From positions 1 to 64,000 of the forward strand of contig NZ_JAKKFH010000026.1 in the NCBI RefSeq assembly GCF_022230925.1: DNA of 64,000 nt. Direction: 5' to 3'. Positions 24,163-31,693 of this stretch are shown here, piece after piece. This stretch comes from Micromonospora alfalfae. GTDB taxonomy: Bacteria > Actinomycetota > Actinomycetes > Mycobacteriales > Micromonosporaceae. The position numbers were made by a program, and so were the translations under genes. The notes under the pieces were generated by a model, which saw nothing but the letters and a program-made list of their open reading frames with translations, had not been told where the DNA came from and did not search any database. How positions within the stretch are numbered: the stretch's first letter is position 1; each line of letters begins with the position of its first letter.

Positions 24163-25500
24163 TTAGGGGAGGAGATCTCCTAGGGCGGTGGCCTCCAGGT
24201 CGGCGCGGATCACTGCGGCGTCGCCCTCGATGACCAGTGTGAGAGCTTCCGGGTGCAGGTGGGTGGCTGCCGCCGCGGAGACCTGGTCCACGTCGGCGGA
24301 GAGCAGCGACTCGCGCAACCGCGCGTGGTAGTCGTCCGGCAGGTCGTGCACCACCAGGGTGGTCAGCGCGGAGGCGATCGCCCGAGGGCTCTGCAACTCG
24401 ACCGAGAGCTGCCCGGCCCGCCAGGAGCGGGCCACCTCCAGCTCGTCCTCGGTCACCCCGGTGGCCTGGGTACGGGTGATCTCGCCCACCGCCTCGACCA
24501 GAGCCGGCGCGGTGACCGCCGTCTGCACTCCGGAACTGACCGCGAACCGACCGAACCGCCGCGACGCGGCGAAGTCGCCCCGGATGCCGTAGGTGTAGCC
24601 GTGCACCTCCCGCAGCAGGTGGTTGAGTCGGGAGGTGAACGCCCCACCGAGCACCGTGCCGGCGAGCGTCATCGGCACGTGGTCGGGGTGCGCCCGGTGT
24701 GGTGACGGGTGGCCCAGCCGCAGCGTGGACTGCACCGAGCCGGGCCGGTCCACCAGGATGATCCGGCGACCGCTGTGCAGCGGCACCTCGATCGGGCCGC
24801 CCCGCTCGGCGGGGCCACCACCGGTGCCGGCGAACGCCGCGGCGGCCAGCGCGTCAAGGTCGATCCGGTCCAGGTCACCGGCGACGATGAGGGTGCCGGG
24901 GCGCAGGAACCACTCCGAGTGGAAGACCGTGACGTCCTCCACGTCCAACCCGGCTACCGACTCCGGGTCGCCGTGCATCGGGCGTCCCCAGCGGTTCTGC
25001 GCGCCGAACAGGTCGGCGCGCAGCGCGGCGTCGGCGCGCGGGCCGGGGTTGGCCCAATCCATCCGGAGCGCTGTCGCCTCGTCGTCGCGTACCCGGCGTA
25101 CGTCGGCGCTGTCGAGCCTGGGCGTCCGGACCGCCTCGGCGAGCAGTTCCACTGCCGCGCTCAGCCGGTCCACCGGGATCACCACGCTGGCCTGGAACGA
25201 GTCCCAGTCCAGACCGGTCGACAGAGCGGTGCCGAGCCCTTCGACGGCGAGCGCGTACGCGGCGGCGTCCCGCTGCGCGGTCCCCTCCTCCAACGCCTTG
25301 GCCAGCACGCCGGACAGACCTTCCTTGCCGACCGGCTCCTGGCCCGCGCCCACGTCGAGCAGCAGCAGGGCCACGGCGAGGTTCTGCCCCGGCAGGTGTG
25401 CGGCGACGACCTGACCACCGGCTGCGGTGCGGCGGACCACCGGCGGGAACCGGTACGGGCGGGCGGCACCCGGGCCGGGACGGTCGGCGATCAGCGTCAT
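24163..25500 (-). CDS. M16-family peptidase subunit without the zinc motif
   Basis: 445 residues with the M16 fold (VVAAHLPGQNLAVALLLLDVGAGQEPVGKEGLSGVLAKALEEGT; later VPMTLAGTVLGGAFTSRLNHLLREVHGYTYGIRGDF). The HxxEH zinc motif is absent at its usual place (GVLAKALEEG), while the C-terminal substrate-binding Arg-Tyr pair (LREVHGYTYG) is kept. It is therefore the non-catalytic half of a two-subunit protease, with the catalytic half encoded immediately upstream and overlapping by 4 nt (ATGA). Confidence 0.92.
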   Translation of the reverse strand: MTLIADRPGPGAARPYRFPPVVRRTAAGGQVVAAHLPGQNLAVALLLLDVGAGQEPVGKEGLSGVLAKALEEGTAQRDAAAYALAVEGLGTALSTGLDWDSFQASVVIPVDRLSAAVELLAEAVRTPRLDSADVRRVRDDEATALRMDWANPGPRADAALRADLFGAQNRWGRPMHGDPESVAGLDVEDVTVFHSEWFLRPGTLIVAGDLDRIDLDALAAAAFAGTGGGPAERGGPIEVPLHSGRRIILVDRPGSVQSTLRLGHPSPHRAHPDHVPMTLAGTVLGGAFTSRLNHLLREVHGYTYGIRGDFAASRRFGRFAVSSGVQTAVTAPALVEAVGEITRTQATGVTEDELEVARSWRAGQLSVELQSPRAIASALTTLVVHDLPDDYHARLRESLLSADVDQVSAAAATHLHPEALTLVIEGDAAVIRADLEATALGDLLP

Positions 25501-26786
25501 GAGGTCTCCTCGGGCAGGTAGGTCAGGGTCACCCGGTCGGTGGCGAGCACGTCGGCGGCGGCCTCGGCGATCTGCTCGGCGGTGACCGCGAGCAGGGCCG
25601 GCAACTGCTCGGCGATGCGGGCCGGGTCACCGAACTGCGTGGTGTACCGGCCGAGCAGGTCCGCGCGGCCGTCGACGGTGGACAGCTGACGCCACCACCC
25701 GGTGCTGAGCAACGCCTTGGCCCGGTCCAGCTCGGCGGCGGTGACCGGCACGGTGGCCAGCTCGTCGACGACCTCGGCCAGCCCTTCGGCCAGCCGCTCG
25801 GCGCTCACCCCGGGGCGGGCGGTGGCGGTGGCGATCAGCGGTGCCGGGGCGTGTGCGAGGTCCACCCCGTACGCCCCGACCAGGTCCGGTTGCGCGATCC
25901 GCTCGCCGTCGGCGAGGCGCTGGTAGAGCCGGCTGCCCCGGCCGCTGCCCAGGATGGTGGCGAGCACGGTGATCACGTTGTATCCCGGGCTGCCGAACGG
26001 GTAGCTGCGGTGGGCGATGTAGACCCGTGGCGCCGGCACGTCGGCGCTCACCGACTCGACGGCCGTCTGCCCGGTGGCGGGGACGTTGCGGCCGTCCGGT
26101 GCCGGCGGGATGTCGTCGCGGGCGGGCAGCGCGCCGAAGTACTTGTCCGCGAGCGCGAACACGTCGGAGGCGGTGGCGTCGCCGACCACTGTGAGCACCG
26201 CGTTGTTCGGCGCGTAGTAGGTCCGGTGGAACGCCTGGAAGGTGGCCAGGTCGGCGGCGTTCAGGTCGGCCATCGAGCCGATCGTCGCGTGGTGGTAGGG
26301 GTGCCCCGGCGGGTAGAGCAGCGGCAGCAACCGCAGCCACGCGTCGCCGTACGGCACGTTCTCGTAGCGCTGCCGGCGCTCGTTCTTCACCACGTCCCGC
26401 TGGTTGTCCAGCGTCTCCTGGGTGAGGGCGGGGACCAGGCCGCCCATCCGGTCGGCCTCCAACCAGAGCGCCAGCTCCAGGTGCTCGGCCGGGACCGTCT
26501 CGAAATAGTTGGTCCGGTCCGGGTTGGTGGTGGCGTTGAGCGAGCCGCCGGAGCCCTGAATCAGCTTCATGTGCTCGGTCTTCGCCACGTTCACCGAGCC
26601 CTCGAACATCAGGTGCTCGAAGAGGTGGGCGAAACCGGTCTGCCCGGCCGGCTCATGCCGGGAGCCGACGTCGTACCAGAGGTTGACGGCCACGGCGGGC
26701 GCGATGCGATCCTCACTCACCACCACGCGCAGGCCGTTGTCCAGTCGGGACGTCTGAATGGGCCAGGGGTAACCGCTGTCGGGCAT
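25497..26786 (-). CDS. M16-family zinc metalloprotease, catalytic subunit
   Basis: 429 residues with the inverted zinc motif HLFEH (residues 54-58), the downstream Glu in ELALWLEADRMGGL, and LDNGLRVVVSEDRIAPAVAVNLWYDVGSRHEP at the start. The C-terminal half carries VLATILGSGRGSRLYQRL. With the next gene it would form a heterodimer of the bacterial MPP-like type that degrades peptides. No signal peptide is visible. The ATG at 26786 follows TAGCGT (26793-26798) by 6 nt, a leaderless start. Confidence 0.94.
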   Translation of the reverse strand: MPDSGYPWPIQTSRLDNGLRVVVSEDRIAPAVAVNLWYDVGSRHEPAGQTGFAHLFEHLMFEGSVNVAKTEHMKLIQGSGGSLNATTNPDRTNYFETVPAEHLELALWLEADRMGGLVPALTQETLDNQRDVVKNERRQRYENVPYGDAWLRLLPLLYPPGHPYHHATIGSMADLNAADLATFQAFHRTYYAPNNAVLTVVGDATASDVFALADKYFGALPARDDIPPAPDGRNVPATGQTAVESVSADVPAPRVYIAHRSYPFGSPGYNVITVLATILGSGRGSRLYQRLADGERIAQPDLVGAYGVDLAHAPAPLIATATARPGVSAERLAEGLAEVVDELATVPVTAAELDRAKALLSTGWWRQLSTVDGRADLLGRYTTQFGDPARIAEQLPALLAVTAEQIAEAAADVLATDRVTLTYLPEETS

Positions 26787-26888
26787 GCCCCGACGCTATC
26801 CGATCTCGGAGGCGGAAAGGTGACGTGCCGTCGGTCGGCGAGCCGACCCGGGCGGCATCGGAGCCGCCGCGCGGGGTACCGGAGAGCA

Positions 26889-27638
26889 ATGACCGTCACC
26901 CCGCCTCCGTCCCGGTCCGCCGGCCGGGTCGCCACCGCCGTCGAACGCGCCAGCTCCGCACTCGGCCGGCTGCGCCGTGGCCGACTGCTGCATCCGGCCG
27001 GTCGCTCGTTCGTCGGCGAGACGGTGATCTGGGGTACGCCCGGACCGCCCAGCGGGGTCGCTCTGCTGGACCAGCCCGGCCGGTACCGGACCACCGTCCG
27101 GCTCTCCAAGGGAACGCCCACACCGGGCAGTTGGCCCGACGTCCTGGGCCTCGCGCTGCGCCTGCACCACGACGACGGCCGGCCGTTCGACCTGCTGGTC
27201 AGCTCCAGCGGCGCAGCCCCGGGGCTGCGGAACCTGCCGCTGCCCAGACGCCGCTTCACCGGCACGTACAGCACGATCACGTGTTACCGCGCGGGTCGGC
27301 GCCGCCTCTGGCTGGCCGCGCTGGCCGACCCCGACTCGGTCGACCTCGGTCGCAGCCTGGCCACGGCGGTCGCCGCGACCCGGACGGACACTCCGCGCCT
27401 GGTGCTCGCTGTCGCGTCGGCGGTGGGGCCGTGGCGACTGGTCGGGCAGGTCAGCCTCGGTGCCCAGCTCAGCGCCGAGGAGGACGCGGCGCTCGCGTTC
27501 GACCCGGTGCGCAACCTGCCACCCGAACTGCGGGTGGCAGGTCCGCTGGCCTGGCTGCGCGACCAGACCTACCGGGGGTCACGCCGGGCACGCGGGGCGA
27601 CCGCTCAGTCAGGCGGTTCGACAGCCACCACTGTCTGA
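26889..27638 (+). CDS. catalase-superfamily-like protein
   Basis: 249 residues. The run LLDQPGRYRTTVRLSKGTPTPG...WPDVLGLALRLHHDDGRPFDLLVSS resembles the strand in catalases that reads R-S-dxRGfAlkFyt-GnwDLv. The N-terminus RRGRLLHPAGRSFVGETVIWG also has a counterpart there. The catalytic His and the haem-ligand Tyr regions are not recognisable and the protein is half the size of a catalase. Similar actinobacterial proteins carry unsupported names such as phosphodiesterase. Function is unknown. It is divergent from the M16 genes across 102 nt and overlaps the next convergent gene by 34 nt. Confidence 0.55.
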   Translation: MTVTPPPSRSAGRVATAVERASSALGRLRRGRLLHPAGRSFVGETVIWGTPGPPSGVALLDQPGRYRTTVRLSKGTPTPGSWPDVLGLALRLHHDDGRPFDLLVSSSGAAPGLRNLPLPRRRFTGTYSTITCYRAGRRRLWLAALADPDSVDLGRSLATAVAATRTDTPRLVLAVASAVGPWRLVGQVSLGAQLSAEEDAALAFDPVRNLPPELRVAGPLAWLRDQTYRGSRRARGATAQSGGSTATTV

Positions 27639-27823
27639 TCCGAGGTACGACGCTCCAGCACCGTGTCCGGTGCGGCGTTCTGGTCCGCAGCACGGATGTC
27701 CGACTCGGCGAGGATGGCCTCCGCCTGCGCCTCCGGGTCGTCGCTGCCCACCGCCTCCTCCTCGGGCAGGAGGTGGTGCGCGCGGGACTCCACCCGGTCC
27801 TGATCGCTCTGCTCGTGTGTCAT
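27605..27823 (-). CDS. small acidic protein of unknown function
   Basis: 72 residues, strongly acidic, with a helical segment VESRAHHLLPEEEAVGSDDPEAQAEAILAESDIRAADQNA. No Cys, signal or membrane segment. Similar small proteins recur in actinobacterial genomes without assigned function. The start ATG at 27823 has a weak GGGG site. Its 3' end overlaps the convergent catalase-like gene. Confidence 0.65.
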   Translation of the reverse strand: MTHEQSDQDRVESRAHHLLPEEEAVGSDDPEAQAEAILAESDIRAADQNAAPDTVLERRTSDQTVVAVEPPD

Positions 27824-27912
27824 GGCACCCCTGTTACCCCGACCGCGCCCCCGGCACGCGATCTTCGCCCCGCATCTTGGGACGACGGGACGGGTGACCG
27901 CGTCCGGTCGGG

Positions 27913-27918
27913 TACGCT
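27913..27918 (+). promoter_or_regulatory. -10 box TACGCT of the DAHP synthase leader
   Basis: The TANNNT hexamer TACGCT ends 6 nt before the GTG of the leader peptide, so transcription should start at or next to that codon. The resulting leader RNA up to the DAHP synthase start is about 180 nt. Confidence 0.7.
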
Positions 27919-27924
27919 GGCCCG

Positions 27925-27984
27925 GTGACGCGTTCCTATCGATGGTTTAGGCAGCCGGCTCGCACGCCGGTGACTTCACCATGA
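27925..27984 (+). CDS. aromatic-amino-acid leader peptide ahead of DAHP synthase
   Basis: A 19-codon frame starting with GTG: MTRSYRWFRQPARTPVTSP. The consecutive codons TAT, CGA, TGG, TTT specify Tyr, Arg, Trp, Phe, so all three end-products of the aromatic pathway are tested within four codons. It is leaderless (TACGCT, then 6 nt). The codons after YRWF (27952-27962) form a sequence exactly complementary to 28003-28013, and a T-tailed terminator follows at 28013-28040. This is the layout of a ribosome-mediated attenuator. Translation and regulation are inferred; the coding and complementarity are seen directly. Confidence 0.8.
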   Translation: MTRSYRWFRQPARTPVTSP

Positions 27985-28060
27985 ACTGACGTCACCACGG
28001 ACCGAGCCGGCTGGGCAGGAGCTGTCGTTCCTGCCCTTTTGCGTACGAGCAGCCGGCTCG
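27952..28060 (+). promoter_or_regulatory. attenuator RNA segments with alternative pairing
   Basis: A 10-nt module AGCCGGCTCG occurs at 27953-27962 and again at 28051-28060, while its exact complement CGAGCCGGCT lies between them at 28003-28012. The middle segment can thus pair with either flank. Inside the first hairpin, GGTGAC (27969-27974) can pair with GTCACC (27991-27996) or fold locally on TCACC. The first pairing would reform when the ribosome finishes the leader peptide and would be blocked by a ribosome stalled at the Tyr/Trp/Phe codons. A classical antiterminator that directly unzips the terminator stem could not be identified. Confidence 0.65.
28013..28040 (+). terminator. intrinsic terminator inside the aro leader
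   Basis: Stem GGGCAGGA/TCCTGCCC (8 bp) with an 8-nt loop, followed directly by TTTT. T-tailed hairpins are rare in this window, and this one sits upstream of the gene it would control, not after it. Confidence 0.85.
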
Positions 28061-28105
28061 TCCCGGGCACCGGCCCCGGGCACTGTCGGCGGAAGGATGC
28101 CCACC

Positions 28106-29191
28106 GTGACGACCCCGGAGACCGATCGGGTCAGCGATCAGCGGATCGACCGTGTCGTGCCGCTGACCACGCCCGCCCTGCTGCACCACGAGTTGCCCCT
28201 GGACGCCCCGCTCGCGTCGGCCGTGTTGACCGGCCGCCGCGCTGTCGGTCGCGTGCTGGACCGCGAGGACGACCGCCTGCTGGTGGTGGTCGGTCCCTGC
28301 TCGGTGCATGACCCGGCCGCCGCCCTGGACTACGCGCAGCGTCTTCGGACGGCAGCCGACCGGCTCGCCGACGACCTGCTGATCGTCATGCGGGTCTACT
28401 TCGAGAAGCCACGCTCCACCGTCGGTTGGAAGGGTCTGATCAACGATCCCGGCCTGGACGGCAGCGGGGACGTCAACACCGGTCTGCGGCTGGCCCGGGC
28501 GCTGCTGCTCGACGTGCTCCGCCTCGGCCTGCCGGTGGGTTGCGAATTCCTGGACCCGATCACCCCGCAGTACATCGCGGACACGGTGGCCTGGGGCGCG
28601 ATCGGTGCCCGCACGGTGGAGAGCCAGGTGCACCGCCAGCTCGCCTCCGGGCTGTCCATGCCGATCGGCATGAAGAACCGCCCGGACGGCAGCATCGGCA
28701 CGGCAGTGGACGCGATCCGCGCCGCCGGGGTGCCACACGTCTTCCCCGGCATCGACTTCTCCGGCACCCCGGCGATCATGCACACCCGGGGTAACACCGA
28801 CGGGCACCTCGTGTTGCGCGGTGGGGGTGGCCGACCCAACTACGACGCCGAGTCGGTCGCCGGGGCACTCGACCTGCTCCGCGCCGCCGACCTGCCGGAA
28901 CGGCTGGTGATCGACGCCAGTCACGCCAACAGCGGCAAGGACCACCGCAACCAGCCACTGGTCGCCGCGGACGTGGCCGCCCAACTGGCCGCCGGCCAGC
29001 GTGGGATCACCGGCGTGATGCTGGAGTCGTTCCTGCTGCCCGGTCGGCAGGAGCTCGACCCGACCCGGGAGCTGGAGTACGGCCGGTCGGTCACCGACGC
29101 CTGCCTGGGCTGGGACGACACCGCCGATGTGCTCGACCACCTCGCGTCGGCCGTGCGGGCCCGTCGGGCCACCCTCCCGACGACTGTGTGA
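28106..29191 (+). CDS. 3-deoxy-7-phosphoheptulonate synthase (class I, AroF/AroG/AroH type)
   Basis: 361 residues. It joins phosphoenolpyruvate and erythrose-4-phosphate in the first step of aromatic amino acid synthesis. Motifs: VVVGPCSVHDP (metal-binding Cys), RVYFEKPRSTVGWKGLINDP (PEP site), ARTVESQVHRQLASGLSMPIGMKN, GGRPNY, DASHANSGKDHRNQ (His metal ligand) and GVMLESFLLPGRQ. The N-terminus matches the feedback-regulated E. coli-type enzymes. The GTG at 28106 is preferred over the ATG at 28097 because GGAAGG directly abuts the ATG but lies 9 nt before the GTG. It is preceded by the attenuator and followed by a terminator. Confidence 0.95.
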   Translation: MTTPETDRVSDQRIDRVVPLTTPALLHHELPLDAPLASAVLTGRRAVGRVLDREDDRLLVVVGPCSVHDPAAALDYAQRLRTAADRLADDLLIVMRVYFEKPRSTVGWKGLINDPGLDGSGDVNTGLRLARALLLDVLRLGLPVGCEFLDPITPQYIADTVAWGAIGARTVESQVHRQLASGLSMPIGMKNRPDGSIGTAVDAIRAAGVPHVFPGIDFSGTPAIMHTRGNTDGHLVLRGGGGRPNYDAESVAGALDLLRAADLPERLVIDASHANSGKDHRNQPLVAADVAAQLAAGQRGITGVMLESFLLPGRQELDPTRELEYGRSVTDACLGWDDTADVLDHLASAVRARRATLPTTV

Positions 29192-29354
29192 CAGCCGACA
29201 CCACCACCCGCGGAACACGAGCGGGGGTCGGCTCGTTGACTGGGGTGTCGGTGTGTCCAGTGTCCCCGGGCCTCACCTAAATAGCCTTCGCGGAATACCG
29301 TCCGGCTGGAGCCGCGTAGTGCCACTCGCCGAGAGGCGACCTGCACACCGACAC

Positions 29355-29393
29355 CAGCGCCGCCCCCGACTCACGAGGCCGGGGGCGGCGCTG
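29355..29393 (+). terminator. strong hairpin downstream of DAHP synthase
   Basis: A perfect 14-bp stem (CAGCGCCGCCCCCG and its complement) with an 11-nt loop, 163 nt after the DAHP synthase stop and 80 nt before the XRE gene. Confidence 0.75.
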
Positions 29394-29472
29394 TCCGTAG
29401 GCGGGCCACCAGCGGGACCGGGGGTGCGACAGGACCCCCGCTAACCGTTCTGCCCGGTCATACGATCGATGT

Positions 29473-30333
29473 GTGGGTGATATGTCAAACGAGCTTGGCG
29501 CTTTTCTGAGTGCTCGCCGGGCACTGGTGACACCGGAGCAGGCCGGCATTCCGCATGGGGGTGTACGACGCGTGCCGGGCTTGCGGCGCGAGGAGGTCGC
29601 CATGCTCGCGGGCCTGAGCGCGGACTACTACCTGCGCTTGGAACGGGGCCGTGACCGCAATCCGTCCGTGCAGGTGCTCGAGTCCATCGCACGCGTTCTG
29701 CAGCTCGACGAGGAGCACCTTGCCTATCTGCTGACGCTGGTCTCGGATTCCGCCCGAAAGCGCAGACGTCGATCCCGCAGGGAAACGGTTCCGCCGGGTG
29801 CGCTCAAGCTCCTGGGCTCCCTCGTTCAGCCCGCTTTCATCGAGGGCCGGTATTTCGACATCCTGGCCTCGAACAGTCTCGCCCAGGCGCTCTCGCCAGG
29901 CCTTGTCACGGGGGGCAACCAGCTCAGGGACCTGTTCCTGAACCCCGCCGAGCAGGCGCTGCATCCGGAATGGGAAAACATCACTGAGTGCTTCGTGGCG
30001 AACCTGCGACAGGCGGTGGGCACCGACATCGACGACCCCCGGTTCATCGAGCTCACCGGAGAGCTCTCATTGGCGAGCGACAGGTTCCGCCAGCTCTGGG
30101 CACGCCACGAGGTACGCGGACAGCGCGGTACGCCGATCCGGTTCAATCACCCGCAGGTCGGGGAGCTGACCCTCAATCGTGAACGGCTGAGCATCGGCGG
30201 AGCGGATGGCCTGATGCTCGTCGTCTACCACGCCGACGCCGGGTCCGGTGACGCCGAGAAGTTGAGTCTCCTTGCCTCCGCCGGTCTACCCGCCGGCCGC
30301 GAGCCACGACCGGTCCAGCCCTCCCGGACCTGA
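29473..30333 (+). CDS. XRE-family regulator with MmyB-like ligand domain
   Basis: 286 residues: an N-terminal helix-turn-helix (LGAFLSARRALVTPEQAGIP...RVPGLRREEVAMLAGLSADYYLRLERGRDRNPSVQVLESIARVLQLDEEHLAYLL) and a C-terminal MmyB-like domain (VQPAFIEGRYFDILASNSLAQALSPG, NPAEQALHPEWENITECFVANLRQAVG, HPQVGELTLNRERLSI). Such domains are thought to bind fatty-acid-like ligands, and these regulators typically neighbour short-chain dehydrogenase genes, as here. The GTG at 29473 follows TACGAT (29461-29466) by 6 nt; an ATG three codons later is the alternative. Confidence 0.93.
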   Translation: MGDMSNELGAFLSARRALVTPEQAGIPHGGVRRVPGLRREEVAMLAGLSADYYLRLERGRDRNPSVQVLESIARVLQLDEEHLAYLLTLVSDSARKRRRRSRRETVPPGALKLLGSLVQPAFIEGRYFDILASNSLAQALSPGLVTGGNQLRDLFLNPAEQALHPEWENITECFVANLRQAVGTDIDDPRFIELTGELSLASDRFRQLWARHEVRGQRGTPIRFNHPQVGELTLNRERLSIGGADGLMLVVYHADAGSGDAEKLSLLASAGLPAGREPRPVQPSRT

Positions 30334-30375
30334 AATGTGCCGGTGGCAAGTTGCGGGCGATCAGAGGGGGTCCTG

Positions 30376-30391
30376 TCAGACCCCGGTCTGA
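30376..30391. promoter_or_regulatory. palindromic operator candidate upstream of the SDR gene
   Basis: TCAGACC-CC-GGTCTGA is a perfect 7+7 inverted repeat with a 2-nt centre, about 45-60 nt upstream of the predicted SDR transcription start. It lies between the XRE regulator and its likely target, so it is a good candidate binding site for that regulator. Confidence 0.55.
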
Positions 30392-30436
30392 AGAGGGCTC
30401 CGGGTACGCCGACCTGCCGTGGTTAGCGTTCGGAAC

Positions 30437-31120
30437 ATGACCGTCACACTGATCACCGGGGCCAACAAGGGCATTGGCTTCGAGACCGCCAGACAGCTTC
30501 TGGCGTTGGGGCACGAGGTCTACATCGGCGCGCGGGATGTCGAGCGGGGTGAGAAAGCCGCGGCCGCGCTCGGGTCGCGGTTCGTCCAACTCGATGTGAC
30601 AAACGATGCCTCTGTGCGCAGCGCGTTGGCGACGATCGACTCGGCCGAGGGCCGACTCGACGTCCTCGTGCACAACGCCGGCATCCTGGAGACCGACCTC
30701 GACGGGCCAGCGGCCCTGCGCTCGTTCGACACGAACGCGGTAGGGATCGTGCGCGTCACGGAGGCGGCGCTGCCCCTGCTCCGCAGGTCGTCCAATCCCA
30801 CAGTCGTCACCGTTTCGAGCAGCGCCGGATCGTTCTGGGCGGTGACCAATCCCGAGCGGCCCGAGTTCGGTCTGCCGCTCGCGCTGTATTCGGCGTCCAA
30901 GTCCGCGGCCACCATGCTGACCGTGCAGTACGCGAAATCCCAGCCGGGCATCAAGTTCAACGCTCTCGAACCAGGCCCCACCGCCACCGACATGACCGCC
31001 GCCTTCGGTATCGGGCGGCCGGTGGAGGAGAGCGCCCGCCAGGTGGTGCGCCTGGCGACACTGGGCCCGAGCGGACCGACGGGGACCTTCCAGGACGAGG
31101 CAGGGGAACTGCCCTGGTGA
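30437..31120 (+). CDS. short-chain dehydrogenase/reductase
   Basis: 227 residues: NAD(P)-binding TLITGANKGIGFETARQL (TGxxxGIG), VHNAGIL (NAG motif), the catalytic Ser in VTVSSSAGSF, and YSASKSAA (Tyr and Lys of YxxxK). The end is shorter than in typical 250-residue SDRs. The substrate is unknown. The ATG at 30437 follows TAGCGT (30424-30429) by 7 nt, so it is leaderless; a GTG at 30419 is less likely. It is presumably regulated by the XRE protein encoded upstream. Confidence 0.92.
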   Translation: MTVTLITGANKGIGFETARQLLALGHEVYIGARDVERGEKAAAALGSRFVQLDVTNDASVRSALATIDSAEGRLDVLVHNAGILETDLDGPAALRSFDTNAVGIVRVTEAALPLLRRSSNPTVVTVSSSAGSFWAVTNPERPEFGLPLALYSASKSAATMLTVQYAKSQPGIKFNALEPGPTATDMTAAFGIGRPVEESARQVVRLATLGPSGPTGTFQDEAGELPW

Positions 31121-31193
31121 GCAGGCGGCACCGTGGGTGCGTGGGCCGACAGGCGTGACGTTTGACCGATTCCGCGCCGGGTAGCTGATCGAC

Positions 31194-31418
31194 GTGACCG
31201 ACGACGCATCCATGACCGGCGAGCCGGACACCCGGGCCCTCGACGATCTGCTCGACGGCATCTTCAGGGCGCAGGAGCGGGTCGAGCAGGCAGAGATCTA
31301 CCGCCAGGCGGTGGCTGCCGAACTCCCGCCGGAGCTGCTCGCCCGCATCAACGCGCTCCCCGAGGGTGAGTACGCGGTCGACGAGGTAAGCGACCTGCTG
31401 GGCGGTTCGGTCGGCTGA
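31194..31418 (+). CDS. small acidic helical protein
   Basis: 74 residues, acidic: MTDDASMTGEPDTRALDDLL then DGIFRAQERVEQAEIYRQAVAAELPPELLARINALPEGEY. Predicted as helical with a possible short coiled coil. There is no known domain. The GTG at 31194 has no ribosome-binding site but has TAGCTG 6 nt upstream, a near-consensus -10 for a leaderless start. It may form a unit with the next small gene, 23 nt away. Confidence 0.6.
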   Translation: MTDDASMTGEPDTRALDDLLDGIFRAQERVEQAEIYRQAVAAELPPELLARINALPEGEYAVDEVSDLLGGSVG

Positions 31419-31441
31419 GCGACCGCAGAAGGGACACCGAC

Positions 31442-31636
31442 ATGACCAACCACGAGGACCACGACGAGAAGGTGCCGGCGCTGGGTCAGCCCCCGAAGGG
31501 CAGGGACACCACACCCGAGCCGGACTTCGCCAACGAGCACGACCGCACGGCGGTGGATCGGGACATCATCACCGGGGCGGACGAGGACGAACGGGAGCCG
31601 GAGTCGCCGCACGGTTGGTCCGGCATGCAACGTTGA
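31442..31636 (+). CDS. small acidic, probably disordered protein
   Basis: 64 residues rich in Asp, Glu, Pro and His (MTNHEDHDEKVPALGQPPKG, ITGADEDEREPESPHGW). No hydrophobic core is apparent, so it is likely disordered in isolation. The ATG at 31442 has AGAAGG 9 nt before it. It is followed by a strong bidirectional terminator. Function unknown. Confidence 0.6.
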   Translation: MTNHEDHDEKVPALGQPPKGRDTTPEPDFANEHDRTAVDRDIITGADEDEREPESPHGWSGMQR

Positions 31637-31646
31637 GGCGTACACG

Positions 31647-31680
31647 AAAGGGGGGCCGGTGTCTGCCGGCCCCCCCCTTT
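31647..31680. terminator. bidirectional terminator between convergent genes
   Basis: Stem AAAGGGGGGCCGG with CCGGCCCCCCCCTTT around a 6-nt loop. A-tract and T-tract on opposite ends let it serve both the small acidic gene and the DUF1360 gene on the minus strand. Confidence 0.85.
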
Positions 31681-31693
31681 CGCGTCCTGCTCG

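Noticed and set aside
24163..25500. M16 subunit without HxxEH as a broken gene
   Set aside because: Two-subunit M16 proteases normally contain one inactive partner; the frame is intact and coupled to the active subunit.
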